Positions 48,101 through 64,000 are shown, counted from the stretch's first letter. The stretch is DNA of 64,000 bases from Paralichthys olivaceus (GCF_024713975.1 NC_091093.1:21920001-21984000), one strand, 5' to 3'. Numbers and translations: made by a program. Notes: generated from the letters alone by a model not told the origin.

Positions 48101-50944
48101 GCCACATGAAATATTCACAGCACACACTGATACCCCACACTCACGGAGACAGGGGAACATACACAGAGCTGCTTTTACTTTAAGTGGACGAGCAGAGATG
48201 TACTTGGGCAGGTTTTTAGAATATGGGGAAAGTTTTTGTATCAAAGATGTAGAAAAGCACGTGACGTTTAAGCCTCTTAGCTGAAACACACATTCATGGA
48301 GGCAGTAAAGGAAAGATACTGTAGTGTGGAGAAGACAAAGAAACAACTTTTCAGAGGTCAGAAGCCTGGATCACCGGTGGAAGGATGTGGTAAAGGTCAG
48401 GGAAGACCCCATTAAATGTTGTTGTGGATCTGGATCAGGGGCGGATTCAGGAATTTATTTTCACTTTCTCTTTAACTATGTGAGATCTGACGTTTTTCAA
48501 CATTTTCATTGATTTCTCTGACAATTATAAATGGATCTTGATGACAAAAACCAGGCATCTGATATTTATGAGTCTGCAATGTGGTGCAGATCCAAATAAC
48601 GGTCTTGATATCGTGAATTTAAATGTGGTTTCTTAAGGGGACTGTTGGTTTCTCCTATCAGCCAGCTGAGCCGTATGTGGCCCAAAATTGAATGTGTTCC
48701 TCTCTGACACATACTGAATCTTTGTTTGAAAGAAATTGTTTGGTTGTTTTTATGTTATCTTACTTACAACAGACGGGTGGGACAGGGATGAAAACAGAAC
48801 CTCCTTGATGGAGGTAATCAAGACAAATTCAGAGGTGAAAAACTGTGTCACTGGTTTCTTCTTCGAGGAACTTAACACAGTCGGTCTCATGCAGGGTTTG
48901 ATTCACTGTGAATGCGATACTGACAATACGACTTAAGTTACACAGAGGGACAGTCTCAGTTTCTGGTTCCCACTGGGCCTTGAGTAACATTTGTGTAACT
49001 GTCATCCCAGCCTGGTTGAAATCAGCTGATTGGAGATTCTGAGAATAATCAATTTCACAGGTCTTTGGGCCTAAACCTCCAATTGTCTCTACTCTGGAGG
49101 CATTGACATGATTATATCTTGGACCTGGTGTTGTAGAGAGAGGTATTAGATCTGTGTCCCTGTCTGAAATAAAGGAGCCTTGTCAGCGACTGACCAATAC
49201 TAATGTCATTCTCCCCTCTTGTCTTTGAAATCCAGAGCCGATCAGGTTCACTTCCCCCAACCACAGATCCAGTCATGTTACACTGACCTGAGCACAGGGT
49301 CCAAGAACACATTACGCTGCCATCGAGTAATCACATTTGCTTCTTGCTCATAACAGCAATTTCCAGTTTAGTGAATTTACAGAGTCTGTAACACGATCCT
49401 CTGATTCCTGGTGTATATTTATACGCGTGTCCTGTTTTCCAGGAACAATGTCTCATTTTTAGAAAATGAATCATACTCACACAAGTCACCTTGACAGAGA
49501 ATAAACACAGGGCTACGACCTGCACCTGACTTTACACAAGTCGAGCTGTCTTAGTAAACAACTGAGGGCAGACTATCAAGATGGCTGCAGTAGAACAAGC
49601 TGTGAACACAACAGGTTCACATCATCATCAGAACCTGAGCAACAGTATCGTTCACTTGGATCCGTGCATCGGCCGATTGTTGTGGTCCATGCTTTTCTCT
49701 CGGTTTGGTTTTGGTGTCTGCAAGCCGGTGGGAAATAAGTGTAGCTGTCAACTCAACTTTCTTCATCAGTTATAGGTGACATCTTAGTTTGCATTGTCAC
49801 AGCTCATTAATGAAGGTAGGTTTGTTTCCATTCTCCTGCACAATTTCAAATTTGTGCTCAAAAATCCTGGATTGTCCTCGGCTGAGGTGTTGAAGTTGTT
49901 GTATTGATTAAAAACAAAATGCAACCAAAGTGTAATGAAAACAGACTTACTGAATAAATCATGATGTGCATGACGCATGTGACAACGGAAGATATAAAAG
50001 AGGCTTCAGACAACGACATCAGATCAGGGGCGTTTTGTTCGCTTTGACTGAGACTCTTTCAGTTCTTAATCTCATTGCATCCTCCTCGTCTGCATTAGTT
50101 TCATGACTGGAGAAGGTTTAACCATCTACCAGTGTATCTGCAGTGCTCCAGCAAGTTTGCACACTTACTTTGTCAATTATTCCATCCTATAAATACTTCC
50201 ATGTCATTTTTCAAGTTGTATGAATGTATGTATCCATGTGATAATACGATGTGTACTGAAGCCTGATATCAAGTTGGAGGTGTCAGGGAAGACCAGAGAT
50301 ATATGTTACCACAGTTTTCCGACAGTCAGAGGAAACGACTCACCATGGGTCTGCGGTTTTCCACCAGGTGGATGCCGACAATTCCCAGAAACGCTCCAAA
50401 ACTCAGCTGGAGGTTCAGGGAGAAACAAGTAGAAACATTAGGTCTCAGACACCAGGTCATGATCATATTTGCAGGATCAAATGACGCTGAAGTTTCTGCG
50501 TCTGGATGTGTGAAGGTGAGACAGGAGGTGATGGTCACTCACAGTGATGCCTGGGTAATATCCAGCGACGGGCACGTTGTTGGTGCGGGTGGCAGAGATG
50601 AGACCCACCGTCAGCACCACCAGAGACAGAGCCAGCAGAGACACAGTCACCCACAGAGCCGTCCTCCTCCGACGCAGGTACTGATCTGAGGAGCAAAATG
50701 ATGGAGATGCTTCGATGAACTTATTTTACTGTCCATCCATTATTATCTTTACTACTGTATCCTTTATTTAAGCATCACAGGGCTGCTGGAGCCAATCCCA
50801 GCTTCAGTCTTCAGGTGGGAGGAAGTCGGAGTACACAGAGAAAACCCATGAGAAACTCCAGAAAGACCTCGGACAAACCGGGATTCAAACCTTGTATAAT
50901 TTCTATTCGATTTTTTTGATAGATGAGCCTTGATGATTCAAAGA

Positions 50945-50994
<50 letters not shown>

Positions 50995-52465
50995 TGTACT
51001 GTAATAAGTATATGTACAAGTAATAAGACAATTGCTTCTAGTGTGTATTTAAGTAGCAGGTTATGGTTGATTGATTCTACCTTGTACTGTTGGTGGTTTT
51101 ATTTATTGCATCACAAGGCAGAATATTTGTGTACTTATGAGATAGAATTACTAATCAGACATACGCCGGATTTATTACCTGCTAGTTTTCTTCATGTAAT
51201 TATTATACAATTTAAAAATCATAAATAGTGAGGTATTACTATGGCTGTCAGATTAATTACAGTGGAGTAAAAAGTACAACATTTTCCTCTGCACGTTAGT
51301 CGAAGTATAAAATTACTTGAGTAAACCTTCCACCTCTGAGATGAGCTGTGGATGAAGCATTTTAAATATCTATAACAAAAGCTTCTTCACAATATTCCCT
51401 TGTATTCATCTAAACCGGCTGTTGAGAATTTAATAAGCCACGTGTGTTTGCTTCGTCAGACTTGTTGCCACCTTTTCCTCACAATGCTCTGATTGAATAC
51501 TTTTCTCTGACGGTATTTCAACCCATCACAACATAAATAACAAGGTGAACGACGGCTGGATTCCATTTAGCTGCTTCAGTTTCAGGGGCTGAATGTTTTT
51601 TGGATGCCGGCTCACTGTGCAACTGTCACGTCTGCTGAACTGAACAGAGCTGCGTCAATATTATCAGTCAACACCTGTGCTTCTCCCAATATAACATGTC
51701 AGAAAGTCTGATGAGGAAAAGATTTATTCAATGAAACAAGAAAACAACGAGGCATCGTTCATTAAGGGGTCACAAGCTGTAATTAATGGGTTTACTATCG
51801 GTTGATAAATATTCACTCACACTTTATTGGTCAGTTATGAACCATTAATAACAATAATAACATTTTGAGTTGCCAGGTTCAGGAAAATTCATCAGGTAGT
51901 AATCTCCCAGGAACCTTTATTAATGTCATATGAACAATACTTATACTTACTATGGTTTACCAACATTTAAATACACACTGTGTAAACTGACATTAGATTT
52001 GACATTCAACAAAAGAACATCATAATTTTTTTTAAGTTTGTTGTTATTATTCTGAGTTCTGCAGATCAGCATCCTGTCAAATTCTTTGTATAACTTAATA
52101 CATTGTTCTACTGTAATATTTAAGTTCTTGTAAATGGTCCATAATGCCCTGCAGCTTTTTAAAAACAGGATAAGTGGTTAAAAGGGCAGAAAGCAAGTCA
52201 TGCTGCCACAACCTGGCAACCCAAAATGTTTATGATTAATGTCTTATAACTGAATCTATAAAACATTGGTACATTATTTTGATAGATTAATTGATTACAG
52301 CTTATAACCCATTTTTAAACAGTGACCCAGGCAACCAAAAATAACATGCATATAGTGCTTAAAGTATTTTCTTGATAAAATTAAACTTTAAATGTATATT
52401 TTACCTGCAGGATCCAGTATTTCTGTAGCTGTTTGTTGAGTTGTCTGCTGAGCTTCAGGCTGCAT
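39180..52465 (-). CDS. tmem255b: Transmembrane protein 255B
   Basis: Nine exons on the minus strand, 5' to 3': 52405-52465, 50543-50685, 50344-50406, 43059-43148, 41898-41978, 40861-40946, 40413-40572, 39836-39982, 39180-39410; 353 residues, phases close. Four hydrophobic segments: about residues 29-48, 68-83, 90-115 and, in the 40413 exon, 190-222. The motif [14 protein letters not shown] after TM2 is a family signature. A Cys-rich luminal stretch ([12 protein letters not shown]) lies between TM3 and TM4. The cytosolic tail is Pro/Gln-rich and ends KPPPYAC, a PPxY-type WW-binding motif matching the human KPPPYAP end. The biochemical role is not known to me; the paralogue is TMEM255A. Intron 3 is 7.2 kb and full of repeat debris. 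The neighbour relation with gas6 and grk1 supports 255B. Confidence 0.95.
44169..44200. repeat. (CA)n microsatellite, tmem255b intron 3
   Basis: About 14 CA units with one interruption. Confidence 0.9.
44530..44760 (-). mobile_element. Remnant of a LINE reverse-transcriptase domain, frameshifted
   Basis: On the minus strand one frame gives SGVPQGSVL followed by [10 protein letters not shown], the box that precedes the catalytic site in non-LTR retrotransposon reverse transcriptases (L2/CR1-like pattern). About 30 codons on, another frame gives [10 protein letters not shown] where intact elements have F-x-Y-A-D-D. The frameshift and loss of the Asp pair show an inactive fossil. It lies in tmem255b intron 3, in the same orientation as the gene. 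Confidence 0.75.
45385..45582 (+). repeat. SINE-like or LINE-tail repeat, degenerate
   Basis: Contains GGTGGTTTGATCCCTGGCTG, resembling a pol III B box, followed by GTGTCTTTGGGCAAGATACT and ending GGCTATATAAAATGCAGTCA. I recall this block order from a common fish retroelement. Decayed. Confidence 0.6.
47765..47880. repeat. Possible degenerate interspersed repeat, tmem255b intron 3
   Basis: Contains TCGTAATCGATTGATTG and an AATTAACACATCAATTATTT string typical of a fish repeat I remember. Weakly supported. Confidence 0.3.
48424..48596 (-). repeat. Interspersed repeat R1 (ends ACCTCCTTGGCGGAGGTAA type), 5' part, inverted
   Basis: The complement reads TCATAAATATCAGATGCCTG, CATCAAGATCCAT, GAGAAATCAATGAAAATGTTG and GATCCAGATCC, in the same order as the copies at 61165-61440 and 61990-62302. 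It lies head-to-head with the next copy. Confidence 0.7.
48664..48822 (+). repeat. Interspersed repeat R1, 3' part
   Basis: Contains AAAATTGAATGTGTTCCTCT and ends AACCTCCTTGATGGAGGTAA, matching the ends of the copies at 57455-57632 and 61990-62302. Confidence 0.75.
50949..50997. repeat. (AT)n microsatellite, tmem255b intron 1
   Basis: Continuous TA/AT run of about 24 units with one slip near the end. Confidence 0.95.
51250..51340 (-). repeat. Fragment of the same teleost repeat family as 12340-12905, inverted
   Basis: Reads GTGGAGTAAAAAGTACAACA, then TTTTCCTCTGCACGTTAGT and GAAGTATAAAATTACTTGAG on the plus strand. This is the complement of the 3' portion of the repeat seen at 12750-12905 and of the family consensus I remember; it has an internal deletion. 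Confidence 0.65.
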
Positions 52466-53611
52466 CTCCACTCAGTGTCAATGAATCCGCTTTTAAAATG
52501 AAGAACAGATAAAAAAAACCCACCAGGAAGCTGCTGAGTTTATGATGGAGTTCAGTCTTTTATATGTTGATTCAGGGCAGAGTCTTCATCGTCCTCCACA
52601 GAGCGAGAAATACGTTTCCTCTTTTTCTTCTTATAACTCAAACATCTTTTGGATGTATATATAAATTCTTCCAGAGCTGCAGCTGATACACACACAGCTT
52701 CAACTTTTCTTCTTCTGAGAAAGAGAGAGAGTGAGAGAGAAAGAGAAAGAGAGGGGTGGGGGCAGAGAGAGAGAGAGGCTCCCTGTTTTTTTTCACCTCG
52801 GTGGTAAATTCTTATTAAATCATTAATGTCACATAAGTTTTAACGATGCTTGTATTTCAGCTTCAAGTTAAACATACTTTCACAGTGTGACAAAACTCTA
52901 TTGCATATTTATTATATTTATTTTATGCTCCAGATGATGCAGCATTGATGTGGGGGATATCAGTGATAATATGAGTTCACAGCGCCCCCCATTGACCAAC
53001 ACTTGATATACCAGTCATTTACACAGCTTTAATCCAATATTGTCTAATTTGTGTATTTAAGATCTAGCATGAAGCCTGGCTGTAGGTGGAGCAACGGAAT
53101 CTGTAAATCTGTGTGATTTTAATGACAAAACATTTAATATGAATTCATAAAAATCTCTGCAACAATATATAAAAGCAGAGAAACGGTTACAACACAGTAG
53201 AGAAGTTTACAGATATGTTTTCATCGTGGGATTGAGAGAGTCATGAACACGAGAGCCTCAGGGAGCTGCTGGCAGCTGAACAAATCCAGAGATCTGCAGT
53301 ATGCTGGGCTTCAATGTTAGGAAATGTTCAGAAAACAATTCATTCACACTTAAAGACCTTGAAAAGTGATCATTCACACCTCAAAATGATAATGAAAGAA
53401 AATGTGAGTCATAGTGTGCCAGATTGAAGCTGTCTGCTAAAATCCAACATTTACCACTAAAAGTTGAAGGTTGTTAAAGTTTGCTAAACAGTTATGAATG
53501 AGGTAAAAACACATGAATGTATTCTCCTTTAAACCCACCACTAACCTGACACACTGTATGAAAAGTGCTCATGAAATACAATCTGATTCACTGATACAGT
53601 TCTGCAGCCTC
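52466..53611. other. tmem255b 5' flank and grk1 3' UTR region
   Basis: No coding exon. TTTATT at 52908-52913 and 52917-52922 (AATAAA on the minus strand) are candidate polyadenylation signals for grk1, giving a 3' UTR of about 0.7 kb. The remainder, up to the tmem255b ATG, should hold that gene's promoter. Confidence 0.4.
52718..52777. repeat. (GA)-rich tract upstream of tmem255b
   Basis: Imperfect GA/GAAA repeat about 250 bp upstream of the tmem255b ATG, interrupted by GGGGTGGGGGC. It may lie in the promoter of the gene. Confidence 0.85.
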
Positions 53612-58582
<4,971 letters not shown>

Positions 58583-60065
58583 GATGACACAGTGGAAAAG
58601 TGAGGAGGGACTTTAAAAATGTGAAAGATGGCCTGAAAGCTACAGAAAAAAGGTACTACGAGATAAAGTATAGAAGAGGAGATAGCAAAAAGAAGTTGAC
58701 TATAGCAGCTGATGAATCAGATGGGATATGGATTTCTTCTTCCTCCAATGATTTAGAAGAAGGTGTATCATACATACCACCACCTGCTCGCTACAGACAC
58801 CCACAAAGAGCACACCATCTCCCGCAGTGTCCCTCTCTTTCCTCTCACCCACATGCAGACACACATGCAGATCCTCCTGACTCATAATCTTTCCACAAGG
58901 GGATTTATCCATTCTGTATCTCTGTAATGCTTTATCCTGTGCTGACCCATGTGTGCGCTGCAGACATAGAAGAGAGTGAAGTGATGGCACACGATGAAGA
59001 GAGGGAGGAGAGGGATAGATGCGCTGGCATGTAGTGGGATGGTAATGACAGGAATGCAGTGACGTTCGCACAGAAAGTGACACAATAGCTACAGTTACAG
59101 AGAGAAATGAGAAAAAAGCAGAAAGTGTTCACAGGAGTTAACATCATGCTTCCACTCAGAATTTATCTTGTGCTTTTCTGGTCTTAATTAGTCCTTTGGA
59201 AACTATATTTCAAATAGGTTTTGATGTTATTTCTGGATTTTGGACTTGGTGGTGAATAGCCCTTGTATGTTTGAAGGTCCTTTGCACAATTTAAGTTACC
59301 AACTAACAGTAGATGTTAGCAGGTTTGAGAGTACACTGAGGATAAAGGTAAATCTGACTGGCTACTTGCCTGTAAGGCAGTACTATGTAAGCCATGTGGC
59401 CACTCAGTAGATCAGACATCATTACCTCTATGTCTTTTTAAACTACACACTGTCCCATTTTAGAACATAGGACAAGACTGAGAATATCCCTAGTATGTTC
59501 TACCGCACTAATTGATGCCCCCCACCAGTTGATGTTGGCGGATGTTAGTGAAAAACTACCCTGCAAAACGCCTGACATCCCCCCTAGCCTCAACTGCACT
59601 TTATGTCAATTGCTAATAAACCAATGTTAACATGCTAGCATGCACTTAGTACTTAGTATAGTGGGTTTCAGTACGCTGGCTGTTCAAGGTGATCCTGATG
59701 TACGGAGTAAAGGACGTCAATGGAGAAGGAAGTTCACCAGTTTCTACGTTGGCCCACCTCTACTTCACTACCCACTGCACGCCCGCTTTTATCAAGGCCT
59801 TATAAATAGTGGAATGTCAGATAACACATGCATCACACTCTGGAGCGACATCCAGGGATTCCGATTTAGCTTTTACTGAGATAGAGAGTGAAACGGGACA
59901 ATACCGACAGCACACACCTGTTAGGGCCTCACAGTCTTTGGGGAGAGAGGAGGAAACAATTATTACTGTTTGAATCTTGACTGAAGGAAGGAAGAAGAGA
60001 AGTAAAGGGTAGAATAAAGGAAAGAGAAGGTCGTCAGTGGATCCTGGTCAGCACAGAGCGTCATC
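58583..60065. promoter_or_regulatory. Divergent grk1 / atp4b intergenic region
   Basis: 1.48 kb separates the two start codons, and the genes are transcribed away from each other. It holds a TATA-like box toward atp4b (see separate entry), a homeodomain core TAATTAG at 59186-59192 and a CRX-like TAATCT at 58885-58890. I see no strong TATA box facing grk1. Short open stretches here (such as 58600-58887 +) show no gene features. Confidence 0.4.
59801..59808 (+). promoter_or_regulatory. Candidate TATA box of atp4b
   Basis: TATAAATA lies 258 bp before the atp4b ATG on the right strand. A start about 30 bp downstream would give a 5' UTR of about 235 nt. No better candidate is nearer. Inference only. 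Confidence 0.4.
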
Positions 60066-63059
60066 ATGGCCACCTTGAAGGAGAAGAGGACCTGTGGGCA
60101 GCGATGTGAAGACTTTGGCCGTTTTGTCTGGAACTCAGACAATGGGACATTTATGGGGAGGACACCAGTGAGATGGGGTAGGAATGAAATCATAGGAATA
60201 AATAACAATAATAACAACTCTTGAAGACACAAGTTGAATCGATAGAAGAGACAGTGTCAAATATAATTATGCTCATCTGGAACACATGAAATTGAACTTT
60301 ACCATCACCAGTTTTTCCCAAAGGTGTAAATATCTGGTCAAATTAAAGGAAAGATTCCTTGAGTATTATGTCTTAAAACAAGACGGCTGAATGAGCTGTA
60401 TATCCTTTGAGTTATGGATCTCCATACTAACCCTAAAGTAATTAATTCACTCTAAACTACTGTGATTTTATTGTGTGTGTGAATTTTCTGTCCTTTTAAA
60501 AATCACCACAGCGACTTGTATGTTTGCAGCATGTGGACGGGGAGAGATAAGGCTGGTGTCGTGAGATAAGCTTTGTTTATTCTCTGTTTGATCTCACAGA
60601 TTAAATTCACCTCACGTTGACAGAGGACACCTTGACCTCCGGAAATAACGACACAAACCTTTGTGATCACACTAAAATTGGTGTTTTCTCTGTAACTGTC
60701 TTGCTACTGTAGTTAGAGGAATGATTTATCCCCCCCCACATTTTACTGTACAATATTCTGTTCACTCTGCATCTTTCTCTCTCCTTCACAGTGTACATCA
60801 GCCTGTATTACGCAGCGTTCTACGTGGTGATGACGGGCCTCTTTTCTTTGGCCATTTATGTGCTGATGTACACTTTGGATCCGTACGCACCTGACTACCA
60901 AGACCGGCTAAAATCGCCAGGTAAAACAACAACAACAACAAGGAGGCCCGACAATAAAAAACTCAAGCTCTTCTTAACCACCTCTCTGCTTACTTGCTCA
61001 GGGGTGATGGTGTGGCCGGACACTTACGGAGAGGAGAAGGTTGAGATCAACTACAACACATCAGACAAGGCCAGCTGGATGAAGATGACTAACATCCTTA
61101 ATAAGTTCCTGGAGCGTTAGTATTTATTTACCAGACGACTATCTAATACTTTCTTTAGTTTTTATTTGGTCACTCATAAATATCAGTCTCCTGATCATGC
61201 CTGATTTTTTTCTCAAGATCCATGAATTCTTCTTTGAGAAATCAATGAAAATGTTGAAAAATCTTGCAATGTTTAAAAAAATTCCTGTATCCACTCCCTG
61301 ATCTGGATCCACATCAAAATTGAATGGGCTCCTCTCTGACCAACACTGCATCCTTCCTACAAGTCTTGTTTTAATCCATCCTGTAGTTAAACATAATCTT
61401 GCCAACTAACAGACAGGTGGCAAATGAACGCTCTGTAAATCTTTCTCTCTTTTTCCTTCAGCCTATAATGACACCGCACAACATGAATGTAACAACTACA
61501 ACTGCACCAAGGGAAAGTACTTCATCCAGAACATCTTCTCTGCCCCTCACCACACAAAGTGGGCATGTCCCTTCACCAGAAGCATGCTGGGACCTTGCTC
61601 CGGACACGAGGACCCGACCTTTGGCTACAACTGCACCATGCCTTGTGTCGTCATTAAGATGAACAGGGTGAGTTGTATTAATAATAAACATCCATCTGAG
61701 CTCTGTGGGGAAACCTGGACATTAAAAAAAAAGTAGAGATCACATTCAATTACAATGACTAAAAGTACTTCTTCTGTTTCTTCTCTGCAGATCATTAACT
61801 TTTTGCCATCTAATAGCACCGACCATCCCCTTTATGTCAACTGTACGATACTGGTGAGAAACACCTGCTTGTGCTGAATGTATCAGCATGTAAAGAAAAT
61901 GAGGCTGAAGTATTGTATTTTATTTGAATGAGTAAGCCAGTGATTTACAATATTGCAAGGTTTGCAAAAGTCACCTTAAATCCTATTAAATCAAGCTGCA
62001 CCAAATTTCACACATTCATAGATATCAGTTCCCCTAATATGCCTAATTGTTTTCATCAAGGTCCATAACTTATTCCAAATGTCAAAACACAAAGCTCTAC
62101 CTAATAACGTTTAAGTCAAATTCCTGGACTTGTCCCATTATCCAGATTATATGAGTTCTTCCCTGACCCATATCTCATTCTTTGACCGAGTTTTGTGGAA
62201 ATCACTCCACTAGTTTTTGCATACTTTTACTTACAAACAAAAAAAAGCAACAAACTTATGGACAGGAAGGAATACAGCCTCCTTAACGGAGGTAATGATC
62301 AATGCAGAGGAGACAAAGATTTGACTGAGAGCTGAGTTTTATGCAGGTCAAGCTCCGAAACACTCCAATTCTTCTTCCCTTAATGCATTTTGTCATTAGA
62401 ACCCCTCTGTACCCAGTAAACATCAACACCCTCTTTCAAGCCAATTATAAATGAGCTGTCTCTAAATTGCATTAGACACGACACAGCAGTTGTTGCAGGA
62501 GGAGAAAGTAAACAATATTTTAATGAGCGCCTCTTTAAATAAACATATTTTTTGTCAATTTTTACAGGACGGACATGAGAATGTGGCAAAAATTGAGTAT
62601 TTCCCTGACAGAGGTATTATGGATCGCTCCTACTTCCCTTATTATGGAAGACTGGCACAGGTAAGCAAGAAAACCACACATCCCACAGTCACTGTGCGTA
62701 TTGCATGTCAGAAAACAACTCTGTGGTGCATACAAGGTTGGGAAAAGTTTGCAAGTATTGCAGCAGCTCCCTGTCCCCCATTGTTATATAATATTGGCCT
62801 AAACATGTTGCATATTCTTAAATAAAGTAAATTTAATAAACGTACAAACTGCGTATAAATAATAATTTCTCTGCACTGCTTCCTTCCTCCTTTTCCTCAG
62901 CCTACATATGTCAACCCGTTGGTGGCCGTTCGTTTTAACCTGGTGGGAGAGAAGGAAGCCATGATCCAGTGCAGAGTGGTCTCCGACAAGATCAGCTACG
63001 AAAACTACCACGACCCCTACGAGGGAAAAGTCGTCTTCACCCTCAAAGCAGTGAAATGA
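60066..63059 (+). CDS. atp4b: Gastric H+/K+-ATPase beta subunit
   Basis: Seven exons: 60066-60177, 60792-60920, 61002-61115, 61462-61667, 61791-61853, 62568-62660, 62901-63059; 291 residues, identical in length to human ATP4B. Type II membrane protein: short cytosolic N-terminus (EKRTCGQR as in human), one membrane span (about residues 39-65, [20 protein letters not shown]), then an ectodomain with six N-glycosylation sequons and the paired cysteines of P-type ATPase beta subunits. ATP4B rather than ATP1[43 protein letters not shown], and the ending [15 protein letters not shown]. Role: folds and traffics the alpha subunit of the acid-secreting pump of gastric glands. Residue 20 is Phe where mammals have the Tyr of the endocytosis signal. 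Intron 2 (60921-61001) is 81 bp and stop-free in frame. Divergent from grk1. Confidence 0.97.
61165..61440 (+). repeat. Interspersed repeat R1, atp4b intron 3
   Basis: Contains TCATAAATATCAGTCTCCTG, TCTCAAGATCCATGAATTC, GAGAAATCAATGAAAATGTT, GATCTGGATCC and AAAATTGAATGGGCTCCTCT. Decays before the AACCTCC end. Confidence 0.75.
61990..62302 (+). repeat. Interspersed repeat R1, most complete copy, atp4b intron 5
   Basis: Runs from AGCTGCACCAAATTTCACAC through ATAGATATCAGTTCCCCTAA, CATCAAGGTCCATAACTTAT and TTTTGTGGAAATCACTCCAC to GCCTCCTTAACGGAGGTAAT. About 310 bp. Confidence 0.75.
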
Positions 63060-63404
63060 GAAACAGAGGAGAAAATACTCTGATATCTCACAATCATGTC
63101 ACCTGTCAGCATCACAGACAGACAAGGTGTCCACACATCAACAACCTTCAAACCACTTGTCCTAAACTTCACGCAACACTGCAGCCACACTTTAATCCCT
63201 GTGCTGTGTGGTGCTTTTATTTTCAAGTGATTTGTCATGTATGATTCATGAACTTCTTTGTGTACTCATGTTTAGATTTTGCCTACATCTATAAACCTAA
63301 AGGATATATGAGGACAACTCAAGTGGCGTAATTATGACGAGATTCTTGAGGTTAATTAGCCATGCCAAGTGTATCTAAACAAAATAATAATATTTCTAAA
63401 TAAA
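63060..63404 (+). terminator. atp4b 3' UTR with AATAAA signal
   Basis: No coding sequence after the TGA at 63057-63059. AATAAA at 63399-63404 is the first canonical signal and would give a 3' UTR of about 0.36 kb. Confidence 0.6.
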
Positions 63405-64000
63405 AATTAAATCCTACTTCAGTTTGGTGTCATCAGTGTTTTAACAGCAGTTCAAGTTTTAGGCAAAATCCTCAACATCAGAAGGATGAAGCTCTAAAAA
63501 TCTGCTTAAGCACAGTGTGTAGTGTATTTGTATTTGTATCCTCACTAATAGGATGATGGTGGTGATAAGGTTTCTCATAAATCTGCTGACTGCAGTCTGA
63601 AGGTTATCAGCTTACACAGTTCAGATGTACACTTGCACGCACACACACATGCACACGCAAACACACACACACATGGTCATGCCTTCATAACTTCAGAGGA
63701 CATAACATTACGGTGAGGATACTACTTGCCTAAACCTAACCTTAAAACATGTTTTCACCTTGAAGTGTAATGATTTACATTACTTGCTTTTGTCCCCACA
63801 ACATAAGCAATACCTGGACCACACACACACAGTTGTGCAGCGAAAACTTAAATAAGAGCTTATTAAATAATTACACAAGGGATGAGAAAGAGAAATAAAT
63901 ACATTTATTTTATAAATTTCCGATTTTATTTTCTCTTATGAATTCTGGTGAATCATCTTTGGTGCTCATTAGCTTAATGCAACTCAAAGAAACCACGAGA
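63405..64000. other. Downstream flank of atp4b, no gene seen
   Basis: AT-rich, with a CA-type microsatellite at about 63638-63673. No splice-bounded coding sequence reaches the window end. Confidence 0.45.

Noticed and set aside
58600-58887. 95-codon open stretch between grk1 and atp4b
   Set aside because: Composition is low-complexity at the end and there is no conserved motif. It lies in the divergent promoter region.
61116-61461. In-frame TAG right after the atp4b exon 3 donor as a premature stop
   Set aside because: The stop arises only by reading through the GTTAGT donor. Splicing to 61462 restores the conserved ectodomain in frame.

Overview
This is vertebrate nuclear DNA from a teleost fish. 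Genes are split into small exons with GT..AG introns, base composition is AT-rich outside exons, and microsatellites plus degenerate interspersed repeats of types I recognise from percomorph fish are frequent. Six protein-coding genes were read exon by exon, and all reading phases close: rasa3 (+, 3' part only, 1-7419), pros1 (+, 11743-20059), gas6 (+, 23437-35756), tmem255b (-, 39180-52465), grk1 (-, 53612-58582) and atp4b (+, 60066-63059). I found no CRISPR array, tRNA, rRNA or operon-type feature.

Layout. 1-7.4 kb: second half of the RasGAP rasa3 (GAP, PH and Btk-type zinc motif), followed by a long 3' UTR. 11.3-20 kb: protein S (pros1) in 14 exons. 23-36 kb: gas6 in 15 exons with a CpG-rich 5' region. 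38-52.5 kb: tmem255b on the minus strand, with one 7.2 kb intron rich in transposon debris. 53.6-58.6 kb: rhodopsin kinase grk1 on the minus strand. 60-63 kb: the gastric proton pump beta subunit atp4b, divergent from grk1.

Gene order and strand match human 13q34 (RASA3-GAS6-TMEM255B-GRK1-ATP4B) read in reverse, with one exception. Here the other vitamin K-dependent TAM-receptor ligand gene, pros1, sits head-to-tail between rasa3 and gas6, whereas human PROS1 is on chromosome 3. The two ligands share one architecture (signal peptide, Gla, disulfide loop, four EGFs, two LG domains), so this is a two-gene TAM-ligand cluster. Intact atp4b suggests a fish that keeps an acid-secreting stomach.

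The most interesting points are the pros1-gas6 tandem, a pros1-specific precise intron absence between EGF4 and LG1, replacement of two thrombin-site arginines in the pros1 loop, replacement of Tyr20 by Phe in the ATP4B endocytosis signal, and an 81-bp stop-free, frame-preserving intron in atp4b. Repeats include a complete TTAA-flanked MITE, a LINE reverse-transcriptase remnant, several copies of shared repeat families, and satellites.
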